Below the pieces are notes generated by a model. It was not told where the DNA came from, did no database searches, and worked only from the letters and a program-made list of their open reading frames with translations. A DNA stretch of 64,000 bases from Chondrilla cf. caribensis (Eukaryota > Porifera > Demospongiae > Chondrillida > Chondrillidae): assembly GCA_964020155.1 (NCBI GenBank), contig OZ026548.1, forward strand, positions 2,789,897 to 2,853,896. The letters run 5' to 3'. The translations under genes and the position numbers were made by a program. This document shows positions 1 through 11,960 of this stretch, one piece after another (position 1 is the first letter of the stretch; each line of letters begins with the position of its first letter).

Positions 1-2596
1 GTTGTAATTACTGTATTCAACCATTTGGTGTTGCACTTCATCAGCGTGATACTTTACGTTATATGTTTTTTTCCTTCTGTAACAGCGTCGAACTGCACAC
101 AGGACAGCAAATACTATTACCACAGCAATAATTACTACAATGGCAACACCACCTGTGGAAATGCCGATGATGGTATGGATGTTGATATTTTGGTCACGAT
201 TTGATTGACTGGGATCATACGGAGTCAGATTGATTGAAGAGTTCAACAGTTGAATGGTTTCAGCTCCATCAAGAATGTAGTCTGCAATGCTACCTACACC
301 AGGGCCAGTGAGCACCAATGTAAATGACCCTCGTTCACTATCTTTGCATGTGAATCCTTTGATGGTGACATTCACTTGGCAGGGACACACTTCTGTTGCT
401 AAGTGTTCAACCATTTTGTCTTTCAATCCTTCATACTATGACAATGGAAAATAATATGAGGAAACATTATAATTGGTGTTATTCAAGCCATGATCCATTC
501 AACACCATATTATTGAAAGCAGAACAACAAGATTTCTTAGAATATCACCTGGCTTTCCTACTGCAGTGTTCTACTGTCAACAAGTATTCAATGCCAATTG
601 AAACGTAAATGAATTGCAGACAATTATCCAACTCACATTTAATAGAAATGTTTGGCATGAAACCTTGGAGTTAATAGTGCTCAGATAAAGGTCAAACAAT
701 ATTTCAGCTTCACTTGTCGTCTTAACAGAGGCACCTATAATTTATGACAAAATATCATGATGGTATATGTTTCATAATAACACCTCCTGGGCCATATTTC
801 TCAGCATAATGTATGTGAGGTACAACTCTCTTGAATAAAATATTTTGAAGTACTTGTGTATATAATACTTTGATATTGTGTGTACATTAGTGCAAATTAT
901 TTTATATCCCTGTTAATGATGGTCATGGTCGCTTAATTTGACAATATATTTACATGCGTAAAAAGCACACCCCAAATGACTAAGCAGTCTGTGAGCATAC
1001 CAAGGAATATCACATAGAATTTCTGGACTGTTACTCCATAGCCATTGCTCCCAGTGCACGTGTATGTCCCATCATCTTGATTGTCCACATTTGTGATCTC
1101 CAAAACACCTTGTTCGTTCACCCAGTATCTCTGTGATAGGGTCGAGTTTGAGGTGATATGCTCTCCATCCTTGTCCCATATGTATTCTGTCAGTGGTGGG
1201 TGTGGGCTGTTCTTCAATACTGGTGTCAGGGCTACATTCGTGCCTTGAAATATGCGGATTGGCGAGGTGTAGTCCAAGGGCTCTGGTGGATCTGAAACAC
1301 ATTGCAGATAGCAGTAATATTCCAATTATAATGCAAAAGCCTATAATCCTTTGTGCAGCATTGTAGTTTAGCAGGACATTTCCATAGACACACGTGTTGA
1401 CACTGTGCCATTTGCCATTATATCACCACAACAGCATAAAGCTTACAGATTATACTATTGTTAGTGTGTATACCAGTGTATAATTATGGATTGTACTACC
1501 TAATATATTGTTCTGTATCAATGTTGTTATAGTGTTGTGAAAATTGAAATGAAACCATAGAGGTTGAGAGCTTGAATAGTTGATGCACTCGTCCATGAAA
1601 GGTGCTGGAATTCAATTTAGTAATTGTTACTGTATGGTATACTGATTTCCACTCACCATAGACTGTTAGCTTGTGTTCAAGCTCAGTAAAAAGGGAACCA
1701 TCACTCAAATGCAATGTACATGAATACGAACCCTCATCTGCTAACTGAGCATCAATGATACTGAGTGTTGGACCATTAGTTGTATCCCCGTTGGGTTTCG
1801 TCCACTCAACGCTGAGAACTTGGAGATTATTGTCGTGCAAGCAATTTAAAACTCCATCAGAGCCAACTAGCAACTCTCTTGGACCCGCGATTGTATTTTC
1901 TGCAAACCTGACTTCAATCGGAGCTGAAAATGACCCAGAGAGGTTTTCTTGATATTCACATGTATAATTCCCTGTATCTTCCTCACTGAACTGGCGTATC
2001 AATAGTCCACTGTAGTTGGCTTGATACTTAACACCACTGCCGCCCACATCCAAAAAACCCACACCTGCCAAATACCATACAATGGTAGGACGGGGGTCTC
2101 CAGCTTTAATACTGCAATTAATGAAAACATCTCTCCCATCGCCATTTTGTATATACTGAATACGAGGAGCAATAAATCCCGTCGAAGGAAGGATTACAGA
2201 CAGCGTGACATTCCTGCCTCCTCTGCATGAGGATGACATCAAGGAACAGCAGTAATAGCCTTCGTCTCCTTTCATCACTGATGTAAAGCGAAGAGTAAGT
2301 ACCTTGTATTCTCCTGTATATTCTTCAAGTGTTCTTCCCTGGCCATTTACTATGACATTTCCCCTGCCATCATTCCAATATAAATCATCTGTCCTTTCAC
2401 CATAGCAATGAAAAGATGCTCCTCTTCCAGCTGTGACCTGAGCACTTGGTGGAGCTACACTTATTGTTGCAGTGGTAACAGCTATTACTTCCACAATTCC
2501 AAACAATTGGATACTAAGCTGTCGTTTTAAGCGATTTGAAAGCAATCGATTGACAAAGATAACTGACAGTTCCAAAACCATGCTGAATTTCCACAT
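1..2596 (-). CDS. Ig-domain type I membrane receptor (partial, 3' end outside window)
   Basis: Three exons join in frame: 2596-1657, 1291-1001 and 398-1, all at phase 1 junctions with GT/AG borders. The first exon gives a hydrophobic leader (start at 2596 or, five codons later, at 2581) and three Ig domains with paired cysteines (FHCYG/YYCC, FINCS/YTCEY, LNCLH/YSCTL). The second exon encodes a fourth Ig-like module ending DDGTYTCTGSNG but lacking the usual B-strand cysteine. The third exon has a short extracellular part with CPCQ and CKDS cysteines, one transmembrane segment (about TIIGISTGGVAIVVIIAVV), a basic stop-transfer RRCYRRKK and the start of a cytoplasmic tail containing VEYSNYN. The frame is still open at base 1, so the tail continues outside. 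Role is inferred as adhesion or recognition at the plasma membrane; no ortholog is claimed. Whether an extra 5' leader exon exists is unknown. Confidence 0.8.
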
Positions 2597-4204
2597 GCAC
2601 TTGAATAAAACTAAGTCTTGATCACAATAACTACTGTCCAGTTATACTTTTTGTCACAATAATCGAAGTAAAGATCACTTTATTAGTAATAATTACCAAT
2701 ACTTCTTTCATAGCAGTTCTTATCCTCCATTTCATTAACTGCAGAATGTGACTGCCAGTGGATTCAAATACAGCAAAATATAAGAGATCCAAAATTTCCA
2801 AGAATCATCTCACCTCACATCAAATTCAGAGGAATTGAATGCTTATATAGACTAATATTATTCATATGTATAATGATATTCATTACTTCAGAGGAACTCT
2901 GCAGCTGTGGTTACAGGTGTCCATCCCAAGAATCAATACATTGAGCAAGGCATGAAAGTAGCTCTATAAAATTCCTGGAAAGAGATTTGTACTATACACC
3001 TCCCACTCCTATGTTAGCATGTACCTTAACTTCATACTAATATGGTCACATAGTGCACATGCAACCTGCACATTGGAGTTATTTTCATTTAATCATACTT
3101 TGTATTTTGTCTGTTTACATATTTACACTCAGGGATGGTATCAGTACACAACAGAATACCCAATCTACTTGATCCCATGAACCAATTTTGAAAATTAATT
3201 CCTGTTGCTAGATCACATCAGGAGACATCTCATGCTGGAAGAATACATAATATGTTATTGGTATTCATTATAGAAACTTCTGCCATAATAATATTATGTA
3301 TTTGCATCCACTGAAATTGATCATCATGATTCTGAATTATTATATAATTACATTAAAGTTGGGTCATAATATTTTTATACTTGCACTAAATTTATATCAT
3401 TGACGATGTATGGGAACTGTTAAAGGCTAAAAGATATAGGACACATACACATACTTCATCAGCTATATCAGCTATAGTCACTGTGTGCCACATGACCACT
3501 AATGATATTCATTATTTCCTATTATGACAAGAGGGTATTGCTTATGTGGTCATTCCAGGAATTGATCCCTTGAGGATTGCTAGGCTCAAAGCTAATGGAT
3601 AACTGAATCACGGCTCCACCTCCCTATCCCACTCCGTTGTGGCTAACATTCTCATAGTTGTATGGTCATTATTACCTGTGGTATATATAGTTTTGTAAAA
3701 GTTGTCAAGAGATTGCTAGGACATATCATTTTGACATATCCACTTACTATAATTATAGCAACTATAAATTACATCTTAATTTGACCTGCAGCTGACAAGA
3801 ATTAGCACTAACTTAATTGCAATCACCTTGTTCTTACCACTCATGTGCTTTGCCTGAATCTGAATCCCATCACTAATACATGCTGTGCTACGTTTTAAGA
3901 AGGTACATGCATTTGTGGTGGAGATTCCTTCGAAATGCTTCAGAACTGAGTGGTTCTTTAAAAAAAAACAATACATGGTGCATATGGAATTTGATTCTTT
4001 TGACTTATTCTACATACCATTGATTATATAATATTATTTCAATACTTTGTGTTGCAGTAGCTGTTCTAGGAAGTAATATTCTGCTTCCAACTAACAACAC
4101 TTTGGAGTTACCCCCAAATAAGTCCCTTTTAGCTTTCCAAGAAAGGTATTACTACTTTAATATTATCATAATGGCATGGGTTGTAGTATAAAATGTTATG
4201 AGTT

Positions 4205-4410
4205 TCGTGGAAACTTATGTTAATAATATTCATATGCAGTGAACCATAACAATCCCTATAGGTGACAAAATATGCGGTTTGTACCCATGAATTCCATTCA
4301 AAAATAGTGCTAGCGCTAATACTATGTACTGACTCACATAAGATATTCATGTACGTGTGATAGTACCCAGCCCATATATCCACATGTACATCATTCCAAT
4401 ACTAATATTC
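4205..4410 (+). repeat. Dispersed repeat, copy A
   Basis: The core GACTCACATAAGATATTC and the flanking order (an AATATTCAT block, a ...GGTGACA/GTGTCACC block, then a ...CATTCCAATACTAATATTCA block) recur at 9605-9840. Divergence is substantial and no terminal repeats are obvious. It may be an old mobile element fragment. Confidence 0.4.
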
Positions 4411-4557
4411 ACCCATTCCATGCATAAAGCAGTCTTGGAAGTGTTTTGTTATTTTGAAAATATAATTTGCAATACATCGAGATAATACACACTACTTAGT
4501 AGTTATTATTCATAATCATAATAATATGTATATCATTTGACATAATATTGTCTACAG

Positions 4558-4810
4558 TAAGTCATAGTTCTCACCCACTTACAAGGACGGTAGTGTGAAT
4601 AGAGCACAAGATTGAGTTGAAACTAAGGTGGAGTAATTATATTTTGGCGGATGTAAGAGTATTTAGGTAAACTCACAGTAAATGGACAACTCATATGTCT
4701 CCCATTGCTAAGAAATTTTAAAGTTAAACTGGTTATAAGCTATTAATAGTTTAAATTTGCTTGTGTAAACAGGGCTATAGAAATTGTATTCTAGCATTCA
4801 TACAATGTCA
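4558..4810 (+). repeat. Decayed duplicate of the 3' region of the coiled-coil gene
   Basis: 4558-4690 matches 11748-11870 in the same orientation (shared start TAAGTCATAGTT, then CACCCACTTACAAGGACG). 4776-4810 matches 12188-12222 through ATAGAAATTGTATTCTAGCA, which lies inside a coding exon of the minus-strand coiled-coil gene. The copy has substitutions and a deletion between the two blocks and no open frame, so it is a dead partial duplication. Confidence 0.7.
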
Positions 4811-6388
4811 TCATCAAGTCATTTGTCATCCTCATTACATGTACAAGATTCACTCAGTGGGGAATATCATAATATACTTCACTGGCTGAATCCTACACGT
4901 GTATGTAATAATACTCGATCCAAAGTTCTAGGGGATGAAATTAATCCACTTGTACACTATAATGTATAATATCATTTACACTCACTGATCTGCCAATTTC
5001 AGTTTGCTAAAAGTGTTCAACTCATGATCATAATATGAGAACAGCAGAAAGACAAAACTATAGGTTACGCAATTTATTCCTATAATATTATATTGCTACG
5101 TAATCTATATAGTATTAACTCAACTTGTATTGTTATAGTATCAGACTTTTTAACATGTATTGTGTGACATTCAATATAATGTGGTATTTGTTCCACCACT
5201 AATCGATCTGCCACATTTTGATACTATAGACCAATTGTGGCAGATTTATTGAAATGGCACTCACTCAGTTGATGATATACTGCATGTATGTGGCACCCAT
5301 GGCCAATTCCTAGCTCATTACAAGTGATCCTTTTAGTTTGAGACCGATATATTAGGATATTTTTGCACTTTCTAATTCTCAGTTATACTAACGAGACTGT
5401 TAACTCACCTACTACACTTCGACAAGTCTACATACAGTAATATTAATTCCTCTTGAGTAGATTCATTGACGATGTGCAAATTGTAATGTGCTGTGTAAAT
5501 ATAGTCTCTCCTGCTGACAAAGTTTACATAAATAAACTATATTCATTTGTTTACAGCAGCCTAAGATAAGTCTCCCATAGACTAGCTGTGTCAGCGTGTT
5601 ACACCTGTCAGCGAATGAGAAGGATCATGTACTTGATCGTCTCAACAGGTTGAGCATTCAAGTGACAGGCTGTTACTCTCATGGACCACTTAAAATAACA
5701 AACCCATTAATTTCTTCAATGGCATATACATATTATGTACTGACCAATTCCAAGAGCTTGATTTAATGCCGGGTTGCATAGTTAGTCTATACACTAGTAG
5801 GTATCTCCCTTTCCAAACCAGCCTATCATGCACAAGCATGGAAGCATCACATTTCACCTTTAAACAGAAGTTTCTAATGTCCAGTTTAATGTCAAATAAA
5901 TCATGAATAGTAAGAATTCTATAATAATATTATTATGAAATTAACTATTGCTAAGTAAATCGCTTTGTGGATTAACTTATTGTGTACACCCATATTATAA
6001 ACAGCCATTATACCATTAACTTACTTCAGAATTTGGTTGTGATTGTAATTTCGTTGATAATCTTAATATCAAGGATGGCAAAGTTAATAGAATAATAATT
6101 ATGTTTTAAGTAATGACATTTATACTTGAGGTGTAGTGAGTTGACGTAGGTATTGCACAAGGAGTCAGAATGGTCTGATGGTATCACTCTATGGTTTTGA
6201 ATATGCTATTATTTCGAAAATAATGCAGAGGAGGAGATACAGTTGTTAATATTGAGTATTTTTTAGCCTAAAATTATAGCAACAAAACAGCAGGAGGGGC
6301 ATTGGTCTGGCTACGCAAGACTAAGTCTACACGGGACATAGGCAACCGTACGTTAGTGACGCATCACGGGGATTGTAAGAGCCGGAAA

Positions 6389-9019
6389 ATGCTGTATCTG
6401 ACGTTTTCCTTGTTTCTGTGTAGTTTATTCCTGCCAAAAACTGCCGTAGGTCAGGGAAATCCATCCTCTCTGAACGAGCATATAACTCCAGGTGAACGAC
6501 ACTGCGAAGTCATCGAGGAAGTAGTGTCTCAGTTGAGACGGGACTTGCCCAGCTCATCCTTGAATGGCCAAATACCACTTGAGCTACTGGACCCCATGGG
6601 CTTTCTCCGCGTATTGGCCTACGTAGAAACACAAGATGGACTCGACTACGAAAATGACGAGGGTGGTTTGTGGAAAGTAGACACATCACTGTTCGATGGC
6701 GGGCACTGTCAACTTATTCTTGGGTTGGATTCGGAGGTTTTTACTCTAAGTTTTGAAGTTGTCGAAGCACGTACTTTCAACGGTCCTTTGTATTCAGCTG
6801 TCGGTGTTCTGCTTTCTTTACTTTGTATCAGCTCAACAGAAGGACCGCCCTTGGACGTCAACGACCTGCCAGGTCTTTACTACCACTATCGGTCCGAATC
6901 TATGGACGAAGCAGCAGCCAGGGCGAAGTATATGGCGGGATATGACAACTATACCATGAACCCTTGTCGAGCTGTTTGCAATAACAACACGGTATCTGAT
7001 GTTATTGTGCTAATGGATTCATCTGGCAGCATTGGACCAACCGACTTTCAGAAGGCATTGAACTACACCGTTGAGCTTTCCCAGTTGTATACCCTTGGAG
7101 AAGACGATAGTAGGTTTGGTGTCATTTTCTTCCATCGTTCTATAATTACTGATTTATCAATCCCCTTGAACTTTACTTATGATCACACTCAACTGGCTGA
7201 TAAAATAATGAGCACTGTTTACTATGGGGGTGGAACTTCAATTGGAAGAGCAATAAATTATGCAATTACAAATGGGTTCACAACTGAGTTTGGTTCACGT
7301 ATAGAAACACACAATAACGTACCTCTGGTTTTGATAGTCGCTACAGATGGTAGGTCACAGGATGATGTTACAGTTGCTTCTGAACTTGCTCGACAAAGAG
7401 ACATCAATACCTTTAGTATTGGAGTAGGCAACAATGTTGACAGTCAGCAGCTTGATAATATTGCTGGCAGCAGCAGCCGTGTCTTTAGACCTGATGATTA
7501 TGATGAATTAATTCATTTTGCCTTGGTAATTCAGGCTGCCACCTGCAAAGCCCATATCAACCTAGATCCAGAAGACTCAGTTCAGTTGACAGTTTCTTCC
7601 AATGACATCCGATTTATAAAATTAAATCTTCCAGAAAATGATTGTGCTGGTGACACACTGATGTTAAGTGTCCACAGTGCCGGTGGGGTCACCACTATAT
7701 ATGCATCTTTCGAGTACACTAACCCTAATGCAGAACTTTATCACTTTCAGTGGACCATCCAAGATGGGGGAACATTTAATGGATTTATTGAATCAGACCA
7801 GCAAAATTGCAACATGACCAGTCGCAAAAAGAGGCAGAGCACTGCTGCTAATGCGGAATCTGAAATTCTCTACCTTGGAATAACTGCAGAGGGAGAGGAA
7901 GTCTCCGTTAATATAAATGCCACCCCAGCTGAAACTCCAGAGTCAGCGAGACTCACACTTGAAGTTGAACCCGGCAAATTGGATGAGGATGTCATTTCGT
8001 ACACCTGTACCTCTACCTGTAACTGTCCCGCTGCTAATGTATCATGGCTGAGGGACTCACTGGACACCACTCTCTCAAGATCTGCAAGTATTGCGTACTC
8101 CACAACTGACAACAACACTGCAGTTGCCACCCTTACACTGGACACCACTTCACCTGGATATGAGGGGTATTACGTATGTGAAATAAAGTCACCTTCGGTG
8201 ATTGGATCAGTTCGCTCACAGACCGTAGCCGTTCCACTCCAATGTCGGAATAACGGGACACAAATTAGCTTTTACCGTTGTAATTGTTCTTTCAGGTGGA
8301 CAGGCAGGGCTTGTGAACAAGGTACATAAATATTATATTAACTACTTTATACAATAATTATCATTTAGCAATAATCATAAATCAAGAGCACAAATCCTTA
8401 ATTCTGTTCTCATGTCATCCCTGTTCTCGTTACCAATAGCCGTTGAACCTGTACCTTGTGACACTAATGTGTGTCAACACGGAGGGACCTGTACTCAGAT
8501 TTCTCATGTCTATCAGTGCCAGTGCCGTAATGGATACTCAGGTCCACGTTGTGAGAATGGTTAGTTTCATACTCAGTTACCAGTTCAAATTGATGCTGCA
8601 CATCAAATGTACCTTCATGTACACACCATGCTGTCAATATTGGTATGCACACCCAATGTACATTTGTCACTGCGCCAAACATATATCCCATCTTTCTAAT
8701 GTACCTAGCAGTCAAACTGTAAACTTTATCTTGGATGGTTTTCATTGAAATCTTGTGTCTATTCACAGGTGTGGACCTAGGAGCACTCACTCCAGTGAAA
8801 ACAGAAGAGTACAGCAGCACTGAACGCAGTATTCTCGAGAAGCTAATGAATGCCTGGATGGCCATATCCACAAGCAGTGATTCCTTTGTTGTCCAGGAGC
8901 TGGATGACCCAACAGGATACAGTCTCCTTGTAGATTCTGGGACTGCGATTCACAAGTTTGAGCTGGGCTTTGTTGGTGGTTCCAGCAAAGCTTCCTTAAA
9001 GATTGTCCAGTATATCTGA
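6389..9019 (+). CDS. Secreted lysozyme-like / vWA / Ig / EGF protein
   Basis: Three exons, 6389-8321, 8440-8559 and 8769-9019, join at phase 1 and give 767 residues. ATG 6389 is chosen because it opens a clear signal peptide (residues 1-22). Residues about 35-185 resemble the lysozyme/transglycosylase-like domain placed before vWA in some invertebrate proteins: LAYVETQDG with Glu80 as candidate catalytic acid, then GGLWKVD. The vWA domain (about 203-385) has a complete metal site: DSSGS at 210-214, Thr283 in GGT, Asp320 in ATDG. A furin-type site RKKR lies at 479-482. An Ig-like domain (about 515-617, CTSTCNC...YYVCE) and two EGF-like modules follow (619-644 and the second exon). The C-terminal 83 residues are unassigned. 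There is no transmembrane segment, so secretion is likely. The function is inferred as matrix or defence. Confidence 0.85.
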
Positions 9020-9408
9020 GGATCAGTCAACTGGAGTACATTATATGTTTACGAGGTTTTCTTATTGCTGTTCTATGTACTAGTAGTACTAGTGGAAATT
9101 GATTATATATTACAGATTAGACGCCAGTAACATTGACTATGATCACTATAATAGGACATGTAGAGCCTTATCAATATGATGTAGTATACATGACTTTTGT
9201 ATTGTATTATGATTTAATATATATAATTCCAAGTAATTTGGTAGAATAATTTGTTAAATTAATATGATGATATGATTAAATATAATACTATATAAATGGA
9301 ATAATTTTATCTCATGCATGCATGTTCCTTAACTCATCAAATTATGTTGGGATTCTGCTTGATAAGGTGCTCTAACAAGTCGTTTACACCATAAACACTT
9401 CAATTGAT

Positions 9409-9414
9409 AATAAA
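9409..9414 (+). terminator. Candidate polyadenylation signal AATAAA
   Basis: AATAAA lies about 390 bp after the stop of the vWA/EGF gene. It is a plausible cleavage signal, but the sequence is AT-rich and the match could be chance. Confidence 0.3.
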
Positions 9415-9604
9415 GTAGGACGAATAAGCTTCGTTTTCATCGATCATCTAAATGTACCAAATGGAAATAATACATGGTATGCGTTCCAATATATCCTTAG
9501 TACATATATGTCATTTGATCCAGGTGACAATATTTATGCAACATAATATTACAATTGATTTGAATACCATGCATGTATTATGAATCATAACATTGCAGTG
9601 TAAT

Positions 9605-9840
9605 TAATGATATTCATTATACTCCCAGTCGGTAGTGTCACCTAACAGTCCTTATATATAGGGGGTATAATACTATGCATTTGTACTCATTTTATCCAAG
9701 AGAAGTGCTATATATGTGCACTATAGCTAGTACTAATTATTATAGGTACCGACTCACATAAGATATTCCTGGAGGTGGGATACATACGTATACAGACAGT
9801 ACATCTGTATATACATTATTCTAATATTATGATTCACTGA
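9605..9840 (+). repeat. Dispersed repeat, copy B
   Basis: Shares GACTCACATAAGATATTC and a similar order of flanking blocks with 4205-4410. Divergence is high; no terminal repeat was found. Confidence 0.4.
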
Positions 9841-10450
9841 TTAAAATGTTATTACAATATATATACTGAGTTATGGAGATCGCTGCATTCATTATCATTA
9901 ATTTTATTTATGGACGCAAAGTTTAATAAGCTTGAGGGATCAAAGGAGATCCAGACCTCAAGACCAGGTTGAGTGTGGAGAGGATGATAAGATACCTAGT
10001 ATAACATTGATGCATGCAGTTTTTGCAGTGGAAGTATTCTTAACCAATGGCTGTATATATAATTACATAATATAATTATTATTATTTATAGTCTTTTTCT
10101 GGGGTCGGTGCCAGCACTAGCATCACCACGCATATGTGCACTTACTTGCCTCCTTATTTCCTGTAAGTATATAGTATTATAGGAAACCTTTCAGCATATA
10201 CTGCCCTGGCATACATGTGCCCTGTCTTATTACATTTATTATAATATAATAATATATTACGCATTGTTTACGTACACTATTACCAATATCAATTCAGCTA
10301 TATATATTATATATTATTATGTATAGCCATAGCTAGCAAGAAGGCTCAGAATCATTCTCTTGTATGTGATTTGTCTGAAAAAATAGTGTTCATAGATACT
10401 GTTTTTCTCAACATACACCATTTCATTATAATAATATGATATTATATAAT

Positions 10451-11079
10451 CAGGGCCGGAGCAAGCTCTGCGGTAGTGGTACGGCCATCAGCGTAGCGTA
10501 GTGAATCGTGTTGGCATTCACATGACATGAAACTGGATACATCATTATATGATCCAGTGTTTCCCCCAGGCCATTTTAGCAGGGCGCCCCACACTGCTAA
10601 AATTTCTGACCGCCCTTCTATTTTTATAACAATAATAGTTATTAGGCATGTGTGTACCTATATAAAAATGGACGAGGCATATCTGTATTAATTTTACCTT
10701 TTCACGTGGTAATGGTGTCTTTTTGGGTTCAGAAGAGCCTTCGCTGAAGTTATCGCTTTCGACGAAGCTTCAGCGCACGGATTTCAGCCCAATTTCATAG
10801 TCTCGGCATCCAAATCGGCGTTTTAGAAGTTGCGCAATAGACATCATGGCGACTTCGAGTATAGTATCAGATAATGAAGCTTAGTTTGAAGGAAATTGTG
10901 AACGAAATTCTCTGTAAGGGGGCCAATGTTACATTTACCACTGTTAGAATAATAATATTTAGTTAAGGTTATCATATCTTTGGTTGATGCCATGTTAGTG
11001 ACATTCTATTTTTTTAAGGCCATGGTCAAAAAGTGGTACGGCCATGGCCGTAGTAGCCGTACCAGTTGCGCCGGCCCTG
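10451..11079. mobile_element. hAT-like miniature transposon (MITE)
   Basis: The left end CAGGGCCGGAGCAA and the reverse complement of the right end CAGGGCCGGCGCAA match at 13 of 14 bases. Both ends carry GGTACGG(C)CAT copies just inside. CAGGG-type ends are typical of hAT elements. There is no transposase frame. An 8-bp target duplication could not be recognised, so the exact borders are uncertain. Inside, around 10574-10604, an ATTTTAGCAG...CTGCTAAAAT hairpin follows a second hAT-like end motif (CAGTGTTTCCCCC), which suggests a nested insertion. Confidence 0.6.
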
Positions 11080-11114
11080 ATAATTCCTTATCAATTAAAA
11101 ATGGTATGAATATA

Positions 11115-11289
11115 CAGTGGAACCTCTCTATTAAGGACACTTTGGGACCTTAGTTTTAGTCCTTATTACAGAGGTTTCCACAATTCAGAGGTCATTCTAT
11201 ACACTTCAGTACTACACCGGGACACAGAATGGTGTCCTTATTACAGAGGTTTCCACATTTCAGAGGTTTGTAATAGAGAGGTTCCAGTG
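11115..11289. mobile_element. TA-flanked MITE, pogo/Tigger-like ends
   Basis: The ends CAGTGGAACCTCTCTATTA and (reverse complement) CACTGGAACCTCTCTATTA match at 18 of 19 bases and are bordered by TA on both sides. The 175-bp body has an internal direct repeat: CCTTATTACAGAGGTTTCC occurs twice. No coding capacity. It is related in end sequence and length to the element at 40673-40849. Confidence 0.75.
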
Positions 11290-11960
11290 TATATTAATAA
11301 TATTATAAAAGTGTATTCATACGTAACATTCAAATTCATGTTATTATACATACATAATAATCACGCGATCACTTTGGATCTTTGTTTCTCAATTTTACTC
11401 TTTTCTTTTCGATTCTGAAGAAGAGAATGGACGTGCCCATCACATTTAACATATACACTATATAATACTATACTATAAAATATATACACTGTACATCAGG
11501 AAATAATGGTAGTAATTATGCCCTATACATTCAAAAAATCAGGTTAGCAGTTTTTATTTTCACAATTGGACAGTTGCTTTAATTATAATCCTTATAATTC
11601 TCCAGCAATAATACATTATAATGTTATATGCACACATGCCAAGTAAAATGGACGTTATAATCAGAGCTAGAAAATAAAATGTACCTAAGGATTTGGTGAC
11701 CAAATATCAGTGAACAGTTAGACAAAAAATAACAGACGTTAGCTACCATAAGTCATAGTTATCACCCACTTACAAGGACGCTAGTGAGAATAGAACACAA
11801 GACTGAGGCAAAACTAAGTTGGAGTAATTCTATGTTGGTGGACGACTGAGTATTTGGGTGATAGCTATATAATCCCCAAGCTGTTGTGCAAAAGTTCATA
11901 TAACAAGTATTTTGAGGTGATAATAGGTTAATTGACACCATTCTGTGGTACACTGAGAGC

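Larger units (their letters stand above)
2597..6388. other. Intergenic, no supported gene; carries decayed duplicated sequence
   Basis: This 3.8 kb AT-rich gap holds no open frame that looks like an exon. It contains two diverged copies of sequences found elsewhere in the window: 4205-4410 resembles 9605-9840, and 4558-4810 resembles pieces of 11748-12225. It separates two divergently transcribed genes, so their promoters should lie at its ends. Confidence 0.6.
9020..11960. other. Transposon-rich intergenic region
   Basis: The 2.9 kb between the vWA/EGF gene and the 3' end of the coiled-coil gene has no credible coding exon. It holds the second copy of the 4205-4410 repeat (9605-9840), an hAT-like miniature element (10451-11079) and a TA-flanked MITE (11115-11289). 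11748-11870 is the source or sister of the duplicate at 4558. Confidence 0.6.
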
